From: Candidatus Omnitrophota bacterium
GTDB taxonomy: Bacteria > Omnitrophota > Omnitrophia > Omnitrophales > Aquincolibacteriaceae
Direction: 5' to 3'
Length of the DNA stretch: 34,956 nucleotides
NCBI GenBank assembly: GCA_023247055.1
Contig: JAHFHF010000030.1
Location: 1 to 34,956, forward strand
The notes under the pieces are model-generated. The model did no database searches and was not told where the DNA came from. It was given only the letters and a program-made list of their open reading frames with translations. This document shows, in pieces, positions 24,526-32,006 of this stretch. Both the position numbers and the translations under genes were made by a program. Within the stretch, counting starts at the first letter, position 1. Every line of letters starts with the position of its first letter.

Positions 24526-24800
24526 GATTTGAATTTAAGCCTTCTTTTGAACGGTCCATCAAGCAGCTTAAGCCACTTGAAAAAACTGAAGTCAAAGAGG
24601 TTGCATCGAAATTGATAAAAATTCTATCCAAAGATCGGCAAATCCATCGAGGCTTAGGACTCAAACGCCTCACCGGTAATTTTTGGGAAGCCCGCAAGGG
24701 GATTAAAGCGAGGATTCTTTTTCGAGGGCAAGGTGATTTAATAGAATTTGTCTTGGCGGGAAGCCATGATGATATAAAACGCTTTCTTAGAAATTTCTGA
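24522..24800 (+). CDS. RelE/ParE-superfamily toxin
   Basis: 92 residues with the fold pattern of RelE-type mRNA interferases: basic N-terminus (FEFKPSFERSIKQLKPLEK), a central helix pair, then GLKRLTGNFWEARKGIKARI and LIEFVLAGSHDDIKRFLRNF, where the beta strands carry the basic and aromatic residues used in cleavage by the family. It overlaps the antitoxin gene by four bases. ParE-type gyrase inhibition cannot be excluded from sequence alone. Pairing an AbrB antitoxin with a RelE-type toxin recalls PrlF-YhaV, but this toxin is much smaller than YhaV. It is followed at 12 bases by recQ. Confidence 0.82.
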   Translation: MRFEFKPSFERSIKQLKPLEKTEVKEVASKLIKILSKDRQIHRGLGLKRLTGNFWEARKGIKARILFRGQGDLIEFVLAGSHDDIKRFLRNF

Positions 24801-24812
24801 TCAGGAAAAATA

Positions 24813-27029
24813 ATGGATCTTTTGACGCCTTTAAAACAGTATTTTGGTTTTACTTCCTTTCGTCCTCTGCAGGAAGACATTATCAAGGATTCCCTGGCAG
24901 GCCGGGACGTATTTGCGCTGCTTCCGACCGGCGGGGGAAAGTCGCTTTGTTATCAATTGCCGGCACTGATAAGGCCGGGCCTGACCCTGGTTGTTTCGCC
25001 GCTGATTGCCCTGATGAAAGATCAGGTGCAAGCGCTGGAAGCCTGCGGAGTGGCCGCCACCTTTCTGAACTCGTCGCTGGATGCCGAAGAGGCGCGAACG
25101 CGTTTGCGGGATTTGCACCAAGGCCGGTACCGCTTACTGTATGCCGCGCCTGAACGGCTTATGCTCCCTGGTTTCTTGGAAGACCTTAAACTCTGGAAAG
25201 TTTGTTTGATTGCGATTGATGAATCGCATTGTATCAGCGAGTGGGGGCATGACTTTCGTCCGGAATACCGCAGGCTTTCAGAATTGCGCGGACATTTTCC
25301 GGAAATACCGGTCATGGCCTTAACGGCGACAGCCACGCCGCGTGTCCAAGCCGATATTCTCCGTCAGTTGCGGCTGAAAGAGCCAGCGGTCTACGCCGCA
25401 AGTTTCAATCGCCCTAACCTAACTTATCGCATGCTTCCCAAAAGCGATGCCGATGAGCAGGTCCTGAATTTTCTGGGAAACTATAAAAGTGAAAGCGGGA
25501 TTATTTATTGCCAAAGCCGGAAAGCTGCGGAAGGTCTGGCGCAGCGGCTTGTGGAGCAGGGAATTAAAGCGGCGCCTTACCACGCCGGTCTTGCGGCCGA
25601 GGAACGGTCGCGCCATCAGGATCTATTTTTAAAAGACGATGTGCAGATCATCTGCGCGACGATTGCGTTTGGCATGGGCATTAACAAACCGAATGTGCGT
25701 TTTGTCATCCATTATGATCTTCCCAAAAACATCGAGGGTTATTATCAGGAGACAGGCCGCGCGGGCCGCGACGGATTGCCCAGCGAATGCCTGCTGCTTT
25801 TCAGCGCCGGCGATGCGGCCAAACAATTCCGTTTTATTAATGAAAAAACGGATTTAAAAGAGCGTGAAATCGCCAGTAAACAGCTTGAACAAATGATCCA
25901 CTATGCGGAATCCGCCGAATGCCGCCGTAAGAGCCTGCTGCATTATTTCGGCGAAGTTTATGACCCCGCCGCAAAGCAATTTTTTGAAAACGCCGCCAGC
26001 AGTTTAATGCCGCCGCCGACTCAAGATCATTGCGGCGCTTGCGATAATTGCCTCTCGCCGCGGACAGTCTATGACGGAACGCTCAATGCCCAAAAATTTC
26101 TCTCCTGCGTTTACCGCATCCGTCACAAAAGCGGCTTCAGCGTGGGCATGAGGCATATCATCGAAGTCCTGACCGGCGCAGACACCGAAAAAATACGAAA
26201 TTGGCAGCATCACGAACTTTCCACGTACGGCATCGGCAAAGATTGCAGCCGTAAAGAATGGGCGGCCATTGGCCGTGAACTCGTGAGACTTGGTTTTCTC
26301 GCGCTGGACACCGGAAAATTCAGCGTCACGGTCCTTACGGAAGCGGGCGCGAAGGCTTTAAAGGAGCGGCAGACGATCTTACTGACTCAGCATAAAGAAG
26401 AAATTAAAAAATCCAGCACCTCAGGTTCGCTGCAGTGCGATGAAAATCTCTTTGAACGTTTGCGCCGCCTTCGTAAACGCATGGCGGACGAGCGCGGCAT
26501 TCCGGCTTACATGATTTTTTCCGATGTCAGTCTGCGCCAAACGGCACGCAATTATCCTCTCAATGAACGCGAGTTTTCACGGATCAGCGGCGTGGGTCAA
26601 AAAAAACTCGAAGAATTTGGCCAAGCATTTCTTGCAGAGATTGCGGCATATTTGCAGGAGAACCCGCGGCAAATTTTTGTTCAAGACGCCGTTCCTGCGC
26701 CGGTTTCGTCTCCGCGTTTGAACCAAACCTCCCGTGAAACCTTGCGCCGATTTCGCGCCGGAGAATCGATCGAAGAAATCGCCCGCGCCCGCGAGTTAGT
26801 GACGGGTACGATTTGCGGCCATCTTGCCGAAGCCTGCAGCGCCGGGGAAGAGGTGGATATCAACCGCCTTTTTGCACCGGATGACCAAAAGAAATTAGAA
26901 GCCGCCTTTTCCCGCATTGGTTTCTCAAATTTGACCGGCGTCTACGAACTCCTGGCCGGAAAACTCGACTACGGTCACCTGCGCCTCTACCGCAGCGTGG
27001 CGCAAAGACCCAAAGCCACAACCGTTTGA
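24813..27029 (+). CDS. recQ: ATP-dependent DNA helicase RecQ with long C-terminus
   Basis: A 3'-5' DNA helicase acting in recombination and repair. At 738 residues it is longer than the roughly 610 of E. coli. Superfamily 2 motifs are FRPLQEDII, LLPTGGGKSLCYQLPA (Walker A, around 36-51), IDESHCISEWGHDFRPEY, VMALTATATPRV and ETGRAGRDGLPSE (motif VI). The zinc site follows as SAECRRKSLLHYFGE and HCGACDNC, then the winged helix with SVGMRHIIEVLTG. The HRDC domain spans about 545-615 (LRRLRKRMADERGIP, ISGVGQKKLEEFG). The last 95 residues form an extra helix-turn-helix region (FRAGESIEEIARARELVTGT). AGGA seven bases before ATG 24813 is a usable ribosome site. Confidence 0.96.
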   Translation: MDLLTPLKQYFGFTSFRPLQEDIIKDSLAGRDVFALLPTGGGKSLCYQLPALIRPGLTLVVSPLIALMKDQVQALEACGVAATFLNSSLDAEEARTRLRDLHQGRYRLLYAAPERLMLPGFLEDLKLWKVCLIAIDESHCISEWGHDFRPEYRRLSELRGHFPEIPVMALTATATPRVQADILRQLRLKEPAVYAASFNRPNLTYRMLPKSDADEQVLNFLGNYKSESGIIYCQSRKAAEGLAQRLVEQGIKAAPYHAGLAAEERSRHQDLFLKDDVQIICATIAFGMGINKPNVRFVIHYDLPKNIEGYYQETGRAGRDGLPSECLLLFSAGDAAKQFRFINEKTDLKEREIASKQLEQMIHYAESAECRRKSLLHYFGEVYDPAAKQFFENAASSLMPPPTQDHCGACDNCLSPRTVYDGTLNAQKFLSCVYRIRHKSGFSVGMRHIIEVLTGADTEKIRNWQHHELSTYGIGKDCSRKEWAAIGRELVRLGFLALDTGKFSVTVLTEAGAKALKERQTILLTQHKEEIKKSSTSGSLQCDENLFERLRRLRKRMADERGIPAYMIFSDVSLRQTARNYPLNEREFSRISGVGQKKLEEFGQAFLAEIAAYLQENPRQIFVQDAVPAPVSSPRLNQTSRETLRRFRAGESIEEIARARELVTGTICGHLAEACSAGEEVDINRLFAPDDQKKLEAAFSRIGFSNLTGVYELLAGKLDYGHLRLYRSVAQRPKATTV

Positions 27030-27030
27030 A

Positions 27031-27849
27031 ATGAAAACAGCGCCGCTGCCCCCCATCATTTATGGAACGGCATGGAAAGAAGCCGAGACGGCCGAGTTTG
27101 TCATTGCGGCGGTGAATGCGGGTTTTCGCGGCATTGATACAGCCAATCAGAAGAAGCACTACCGTGAAGATTTTGTCGGGGATGCTCTGTTAATTTTGAA
27201 AGGCCGTGGGATTTCGCGCGACGATTTGTTTCTGCAGAGTAAATACACCTACCCGCGCGGACAGGACCACCGCTTGCCGTATAATCCCGCCGATAATTTT
27301 GCAGCGCAGGTGAAGTCATCGCTTGAAAGCACCCTCAAAAATCTTCACACGGATTATCTCGATTCATTTTTACTGCATGGCCCGAGTTCGCCTGTGGGAC
27401 TGACGAATAACGATTTGGAAGTCTGGGGTACAATGGAAGAATTATGTGAATCGGGTAAGACGCGCATGATTGGCGTCAGTAACGTCGAACTTCATCATTT
27501 GCAGGCCTTTTGTGATAAAGCGCGGATTAAACCCGCGATTGTTCAGAACCGCTGCTATGCGGCAGATAGCTGGGATTCCGAAATCCGGGAATATTGTCTG
27601 GAACAAGGCATTATTTATCAGGGCTTCTCGCTGCTTACCGCAAATCCGCAGGTTATGCGAAATCCGCAACTGGCGGCCATTGCCAAACGTTTAAATGTGA
27701 CGCCGGCGCAGGTCATCTTCCGCTTCACCATGCAAATCGGCATTCTGCCGCTTACAGGCACGACCGACCCCCAGCACATGAAAGACGATTTGGCCGCCGC
27801 AAAAATTACCTTGTCCGAAGCTGACCTCGAAATCATTCACAACGGCTGA
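27031..27849 (+). CDS. Aldo/keto reductase
   Basis: An NAD(P)H-dependent oxidoreductase with a TIM barrel, 272 residues. Expected residues are visible: Asp in GFRGIDTANQKKHYRED with Tyr eight positions later (a spacing I associate with one AKR subgroup), Lys in LQSKYTYP, and His in DSFLLHGPSS. RMIGVSNVELHHLQAF and a late PLTGTTDPQHMKDDL complete the cofactor side. The substrate is not predictable. The ATG follows the recQ stop by a single base, so it is probably co-transcribed, but no metabolic link to RecQ is apparent. Confidence 0.9.
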   Translation: MKTAPLPPIIYGTAWKEAETAEFVIAAVNAGFRGIDTANQKKHYREDFVGDALLILKGRGISRDDLFLQSKYTYPRGQDHRLPYNPADNFAAQVKSSLESTLKNLHTDYLDSFLLHGPSSPVGLTNNDLEVWGTMEELCESGKTRMIGVSNVELHHLQAFCDKARIKPAIVQNRCYAADSWDSEIREYCLEQGIIYQGFSLLTANPQVMRNPQLAAIAKRLNVTPAQVIFRFTMQIGILPLTGTTDPQHMKDDLAAAKITLSEADLEIIHNG

Positions 27850-27945
27850 TTGCTGAGCGCCGGGAAACAGACACCCCAAGGGGCTGTCTTTGCTGGCCGC
27901 AAGGGAAATGGCCAAAATTCGATGGTCAAACCCTGAATACCTGAA

Positions 27946-28031
27946 TATAATGACTATTCTTTCCGCGCCGTCCTAGACAGACGGTACGGCTCTGAGCAAC
28001 CCGCCGCAGGGCAACAACCCGAGGTCATTAT
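27946..28031 (+). promoter_or_regulatory. Structured leader with a long-range stem closing on the start codon
   Basis: ATAATGAC (27947-27954) is the inverse complement of GTCATTAT (28024-28031), which contains the first two bases of the start codon of the following gene. Inside lie CCGTC/GACGG (about 27969-27985), a CCC/GGG hairpin and CTC/GAG. TATAAT at 27946-27951 overlaps the left arm, with only a weak TGGTCA 17 bases upstream. It is either a riboswitch-like fold or a promoter and operator pair. Confidence 0.4.
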
Positions 28032-28356
28032 GGATAGAAAAGAACTTTACGAGAAAGCGGAAAAAGCGATTAATCAGGCTTTCGAATTAACCAAGCAATC
28101 CGTGAAAGTCATTTCAGAAAAAGCCGGGGAAGCCGCGCACATTACCAAATTGATGATTGAAAAGGCGGCCTTGGAACACCGTGTCAGCAAACAGTTTACG
28201 CGTTTGGGCAGTAAACTTTATGAAGACCTGTCGCATGGCCGTACGGTTGCGGCCGAAGATACGGAAGTCAAAACCCTCATTCAAGAAACGCAGCAATTGG
28301 CCCATGATTTGTCACGGGTTGAAGAACAGCTTTTGCGGGAGCGCGGTAAGAAATAA
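28030..28356 (+). CDS. Small helical coiled-coil protein, unknown function
   Basis: 108 residues, predicted almost wholly alpha-helical and highly charged, with no Cys, Trp or Pro. The segment from ELYEKAEKAINQAFELTKQ through the middle (AHITKLMIEKAALEHRVSK) has heptad spacing of Ile, Leu, Val and Ala. The second half is acidic and Gln-rich (DTEVKTLIQETQQLAHDLS) and the end is basic. No signal peptide or membrane span is seen, so it is probably cytosolic. GAGG five bases before ATG 28030 is the ribosome site. I do not recognise a family. It is flanked by a structured leader and a palindromic repeat. Confidence 0.75.
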   Translation: MDRKELYEKAEKAINQAFELTKQSVKVISEKAGEAAHITKLMIEKAALEHRVSKQFTRLGSKLYEDLSHGRTVAAEDTEVKTLIQETQQLAHDLSRVEEQLLRERGKK

Positions 28357-28377
28357 TCGGTTTAATTGCGCCATATT

Positions 28378-28523
28378 CCTTCTCCCCTTTGGGGAGAGGT
28401 TAGGATGAGGGGAGAGCAAAGCGCCCCTCACCCCAGCCTCTGTGCGGAGACAGAGACAATCATGCGCAACTCTATTGGAGTTGTGTCATTCATGCCCTCT
28501 CCCATAAAAAGCATGGGCGAGGG
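28378..28523. repeat. Family B palindromic element, copy 3 (longest)
   Basis: Opens with CTTCTCCCC/GGGGAGAGG (28378-28399), then a TGAGGGG/CCCCTCA pair. The block 28425-28503 is about 74/79 identical, inverted, to 17944-17866. It includes CTCTGT/ACAGAG and CAACTC/GAGTTG hairpins and ends with CCCTCTCCCAT/ATGGGCGAGGG (28495-28523). It fills most of the gene-free space between the coiled-coil gene and tRNA-Leu. Confidence 0.85.
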
Positions 28524-28581
28524 AGCGGAAAAAAAACGGCTGCCGATCTCGGTGGATACTGAAAAATAATTTTAAATTTAT

Positions 28582-28666
28582 GCGAGCGTGGCGAAATTGG
28601 CAGACGCACCAGCTTGAGGGGCTGGCGCCGCAAGGCATGGAGGTTCAAGTCCTCTCGCTCGCACCA
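28582..28666 (+). tRNA. tRNA-Leu (anticodon GAG), CCA encoded
   Basis: Acceptor GCGAGCG (28582-28588) pairs with CGCTCGC (28656-28662), then discriminator A and an encoded CCA (28664-28666). Anticodon stem CCAGC/GCTGG with loop TTGAGGG gives GAG, reading CTC and CTT. The long variable arm (GCC/GGC stem with GCAA loop) is the class II hallmark of tRNA-Leu. Unlike the other two tRNAs here, CCA is in the DNA. Confidence 0.96.
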
Positions 28667-28703
28667 TTCCTTAAGTGACGAGGGTCACGCGCCACGAGAC
28701 ACT

Positions 28704-30065
28704 ATGCATAACCTCCCCGTTAATATTTTCAGGGAATACGACATCCGCGGTCTCGCGGATAAAGAGCTGACGAGCGAAGTTGCCCGCGGTATCGGCGCGG
28801 CTTTTGGCACGCTGCTCAGCCGTGAGGGCAAAAAAAAAATCGGCGTCGGTTATGACCTGCGCCCCAGTTCCGACCGCCTGCAGAAAGCCTTGGTTGATGG
28901 GTTGACGTCCACAGGAGCGCAAGTCGTCAACCTTGGCATGATTCCGACTCCGCTGCTTTATTTTTCGGTTTCGCACCTTAAACTGGATGGCGGCATTTGC
29001 ATCACCGGTTCCCACAATCCTCCCCAATACAACGGTTTCAAATTTCATCTTGCGGACCGCCCGTTTTTCGGCAAAGAAATTCAGACCCTGCTGGTCATGA
29101 TGCAAAAAGACGATTCTCTCAAGGAAAAGGGCCGCTTTGAAAAAGGTGAAATTATTCAAGCTTATCTGGATGACGTCAAAGCTCGGTTCCAATTTACACG
29201 CTGTCTTAAAGTGGTGGTCGATGCCGGACACGGCATGGCTTGCGTGGCGGCGCCCCAGCTGATTCGTGCCTTGGGGCATGAAGTGATTGAACTTTATACT
29301 AACCTCGATTCCGGGTTTCCGGACCACCATCCCGATCCTTCGGAACCAAAGAACCTCGCCGATCTTCAGAAAAAGGTTCTCGAAACCCGGGCGGATGTCG
29401 GCGTCGCTTTTGACGGTGATGCGGACCGTGTCGGCGTGGTCGATGAAAAGGGCCAAGTGATTCCGGGAGATAAAATCCTGCTGATTTATGCGCGTGAAAT
29501 CCTGAGCCGCAAACCGGGCGCGGTCGTCATTGGGGATGTGAAATGCTCGAAGAGTATCTATGATGCGATTGCAAAATCGGGCGGCAAGCCGCTCATGTGG
29601 AAAACGGGGCATTCCCTGATCAAAGCCAAGATGAAAGAAACCCATGCGGAACTGGCCGGCGAAATGAGCGGCCATATGTTTTTTGTCGACCGTTGGTACG
29701 GGTTTGACGACGGTATTTATGCGGCCTGCCGCATGGTTGAGATCGTAGAAAAATCAGCCAAGCCGCTGTCAGCGCTGCTGAATGATTTACCGCCGTTGGT
29801 TTCTACTCCTGAAATCCGGGTGGACTGTTCCGATGAAACCAAATTTGAAATTGTGCGCCGCGCCGTAGAGCAATTTAAAAAATCTTACCGGGTGATCGAC
29901 ATTGACGGCGCTCGTGTCGAGTTTGAAGACGGCTGGGGGTTGGTGCGTGCGTCCAATACACAGCCGGTCCTGGTGATGCGTTTTGAAGCCGTGAGCGAGG
30001 CGCGTCTGAATGAGATCCGCACTTTGGTCGAGTCCACCATCCGCAACATCACGGATTCTCTCTGA
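28704..30065 (+). CDS. manB: Phosphomannomutase/phosphoglucomutase
   Basis: Interconverts mannose 6-phosphate and mannose 1-phosphate (and often the glucose pair) for GDP-mannose synthesis. The protein has 453 residues from ATG 28704. The N-terminus FREYDIRGLADKELT is the family start. The catalytic phosphoserine is Ser103 in ITGSHNPPQYNGFKF. The metal loop is FDGDADRVGVVD (Asp 237 onward), the sugar-binding loop GEMSGHMFF, and the phosphate-binding end RASNTQPVLVMRFEA. The frame extends upstream through the tRNA, which cannot be coding, so the first sensible ATG was taken; its ribosome site is weak. It overlaps the guanylyltransferase gene by one base (TGATG), so consecutive steps are coupled. 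AlgC-like dual specificity is plausible. Confidence 0.95.
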   Translation: MHNLPVNIFREYDIRGLADKELTSEVARGIGAAFGTLLSREGKKKIGVGYDLRPSSDRLQKALVDGLTSTGAQVVNLGMIPTPLLYFSVSHLKLDGGICITGSHNPPQYNGFKFHLADRPFFGKEIQTLLVMMQKDDSLKEKGRFEKGEIIQAYLDDVKARFQFTRCLKVVVDAGHGMACVAAPQLIRALGHEVIELYTNLDSGFPDHHPDPSEPKNLADLQKKVLETRADVGVAFDGDADRVGVVDEKGQVIPGDKILLIYAREILSRKPGAVVIGDVKCSKSIYDAIAKSGGKPLMWKTGHSLIKAKMKETHAELAGEMSGHMFFVDRWYGFDDGIYAACRMVEIVEKSAKPLSALLNDLPPLVSTPEIRVDCSDETKFEIVRRAVEQFKKSYRVIDIDGARVEFEDGWGLVRASNTQPVLVMRFEAVSEARLNEIRTLVESTIRNITDSL

Positions 30066-31129
30066 TGCTGTGGGCCGTCCTGATGGCAGGCGGTACCGGC
30101 ACGCGGTTCTGGCCTGAAAGCCGCGAACACCTGCCTAAACAATTCCTGAGTCTTTTTGGCTCTGAGACGCTGATTGAACAGACCTGCGCGCGTCTTTTTC
30201 CGCTGGTGCCTTCCTCCAAAGTCTTAGTGATCACTCAACAAGACAAAACAGGCCTTGTTAAAAAACTTCTCAAACGGTTGAAGCCCTGGCAGATTGTCGG
30301 CGAGCCCGTGGGCCGCAACACGGCACCCTGCGCCATTCTGGCTGCGCAGATCGCGCTTGAAAAAGATCCGCAGGCCGTCATTGCCCTGCTTCCTGCCGAT
30401 CATTTGATCCGCAAAGAGGCGGTTTTCCGCCGCGCCCTCAAAGCGGCGCAAGCCATGGCGCTTTCGAGCGGGCTGCCTGTCACCTTCGGTATCCGGCCCG
30501 CGTCGCCGCATACCGGCTACGGCTATCTTGAAATGGACCGCCGGGCCGGCCGCCGGAATGGGTTTGACTTCTACCGCCTCAAACGGTTTCATGAAAAACC
30601 TGCTGTGGCCCAAGCCCGCCGCTTTTACAAGTCGGGCCGGTTTCTCTGGAACAGCGGCATGTTTGTCTGGAAAGCTTCCGCACTGCTGGAGGCCGCAAAA
30701 AAAGTCCTGCCGGAAGCTGTGCGCCTGAGTGGGCAAATTACAGCGGCCGGCCTGCCGGCGGGAATGAAGAAGTTTTACGCTAAAATGCCGAATATCTCTA
30801 TAGACTATGCGTTGATGGAACCGCTCAAGGGCCGCATCCTCACATGTCCCGTGGATTTCGGCTGGAGTGATGTCGGCAGCTGGGAAAGCCTGCGCGAAGT
30901 GCAGGCCGGCGATGCTCAGGGAAATGTCGCGGGCGGCCAAGCGCTTTTTCTCGACAGCCGCGAAAATATTGTCAAAGCGCCTGGCAAGATAGTTGTCATG
31001 CTGGGCATGCGCGGGCATCTGGTCGTGGATACGCCGGATGCGATTTTGGTTTGCCCGGTTGAAAAAACACAGGCGATTCGCCAGATTGTCAGCGAACTCA
31101 AAGCTAAAAAACTTCACCGTTATCTCTAG
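30065..31129 (+). CDS. manC: Mannose-1-phosphate guanylyltransferase (GDP-mannose pyrophosphorylase)
   Basis: Makes GDP-mannose from mannose 1-phosphate and GTP. The nucleotide-binding signature is LMAGGTGTRFWPESREHLPK (residues 7-26). VGEPVGRNTAPCAILAAQ, LLPADHLI, TGYGYLEM, RFLWNSGMFVWKAS, IDYALMEPL and VDFGWSDVGSWESL follow in the expected order. At 354 residues it is the short, single-function form without the C-terminal isomerase domain of longer ManC/AlgA enzymes. It begins inside the stop of the phosphomannomutase gene. GDP-mannose would feed the glycosyltransferases and polysaccharide modification genes seen elsewhere in the window, although that link is inference. Confidence 0.96.
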   Translation: MLWAVLMAGGTGTRFWPESREHLPKQFLSLFGSETLIEQTCARLFPLVPSSKVLVITQQDKTGLVKKLLKRLKPWQIVGEPVGRNTAPCAILAAQIALEKDPQAVIALLPADHLIRKEAVFRRALKAAQAMALSSGLPVTFGIRPASPHTGYGYLEMDRRAGRRNGFDFYRLKRFHEKPAVAQARRFYKSGRFLWNSGMFVWKASALLEAAKKVLPEAVRLSGQITAAGLPAGMKKFYAKMPNISIDYALMEPLKGRILTCPVDFGWSDVGSWESLREVQAGDAQGNVAGGQALFLDSRENIVKAPGKIVVMLGMRGHLVVDTPDAILVCPVEKTQAIRQIVSELKAKKLHRYL

Positions 31130-31163
31130 CGCCGCGTAGTATTTTTTAGCAAAGGCAAAACTC

Positions 31164-32006
31164 ATGAGCGTTACACAGGCGGCCATTCTTGGAATTGTTC
31201 AGGGCTTGACCGAATTTCTGCCCATTTCCAGTACAGCACACCTGCTGCTGGTGCAGCACTGGTTCGGTATCCAGGATGACATGATGATTTTTGACATCGC
31301 GCTGCACTGGGGAACGCTAGTCGCTGTTTTTATTTATTTTGCGCGGGAAATCGGACAGACGGTGATTCACACGGTGCTTTTTTTAATCCGCCGGCCCCGG
31401 GGCGCTGCTGCGCGGGAAGAGTTTTTAAACCATTACCCTTATGCGTTAACGGGCGGGCTTATTCTTCTCGCCACGCTGGTGACAGGCTTTGTGGGCGTTT
31501 TCTGCCTGGAGTTTTTTAAATTTCTCATTCAGAGTATTTTTGCGGTCGGCGTGACGTGGCTGATGATGGGAGTCTTGCTGATTCTGAGTGCGCGCATCAA
31601 AAATCTTGAGCGGGAGCGGACGCTGGCTGAAATGCACCACCGCGATGCTTTTTTTATCGGTCTGGCACAGGGGATTTCGCTCATGCCGGGTATCTCGCGC
31701 GCCGGCGCAACGATTCTGATGGGCTTGAAATGCGGTCTTACACCCCGCGATTCTGCGCGTTATTCTTTTCTTCTCAGTATCCCGGCGATTCTGGGTATTG
31801 GCCTTCTCAAATTGGAGGAGGGGATCCAGTTTTTCAGGATGCGGCCCGAAATTTACGGCACCGGTTTTGCTGCGGCCATGATCGTCGGCATCCTCGCAAT
31901 CAAAGTTCTCTTTCAGGTGCTTGAACGGGGAAAGTACCATTATTTTGGATATTATTGCCTGGCCGCAGGGATTTTTGCCATGGCTTCCCCCTTCCTCAAA
32001 CCGTGA
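31164..32006 (+). CDS. uppP: Undecaprenyl-diphosphatase
   Basis: An integral membrane enzyme of the BacA/UppP family that recycles undecaprenyl diphosphate to the monophosphate carrier used for peptidoglycan and surface polysaccharides. The 280 residues contain about eight hydrophobic spans. Signature motifs are ILGIVQGLTEFLPISSTAHL (near the N-terminus), FDIALHWGTLVAV, and GLAQGISLMPGISRAGATIL with PRDSARYSFLLSIPAILG (PGxSRSG-type). AAAGG lies nine bases before ATG 31164. It follows the GDP-mannose genes by 34 bases and overlaps the methyltransferase gene by four bases. Confidence 0.96.
   Translation: MSVTQAAILGIVQGLTEFLPISSTAHLLLVQHWFGIQDDMMIFDIALHWGTLVAVFIYFAREIGQTVIHTVLFLIRRPRGAAAREEFLNHYPYALTGGLILLATLVTGFVGVFCLEFFKFLIQSIFAVGVTWLMMGVLLILSARIKNLERERTLAEMHHRDAFFIGLAQGISLMPGISRAGATILMGLKCGLTPRDSARYSFLLSIPAILGIGLLKLEEGIQFFRMRPEIYGTGFAAAMIVGILAIKVLFQVLERGKYHYFGYYCLAAGIFAMASPFLKP

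Noticed and set aside
27101-27170. Aldo/keto reductase lacking its catalytic Tyr
   Set aside because: The Tyr is present eight residues after the Asp (GIDTANQKKHY) instead of five. I take this as a subgroup spacing and not a loss.
27967-28029. Known riboswitch class (SAM, c-di-GMP, fluoride, glutamine) before the coiled-coil gene
   Set aside because: None of the conserved core sequences I know for these classes is present, so only an unclassified structured leader is reported.
17396-28523. CRISPR array
   Set aside because: The repeats are few, internally palindromic, irregularly spaced over kilobases and not separated by uniform spacers. No cas genes are present.
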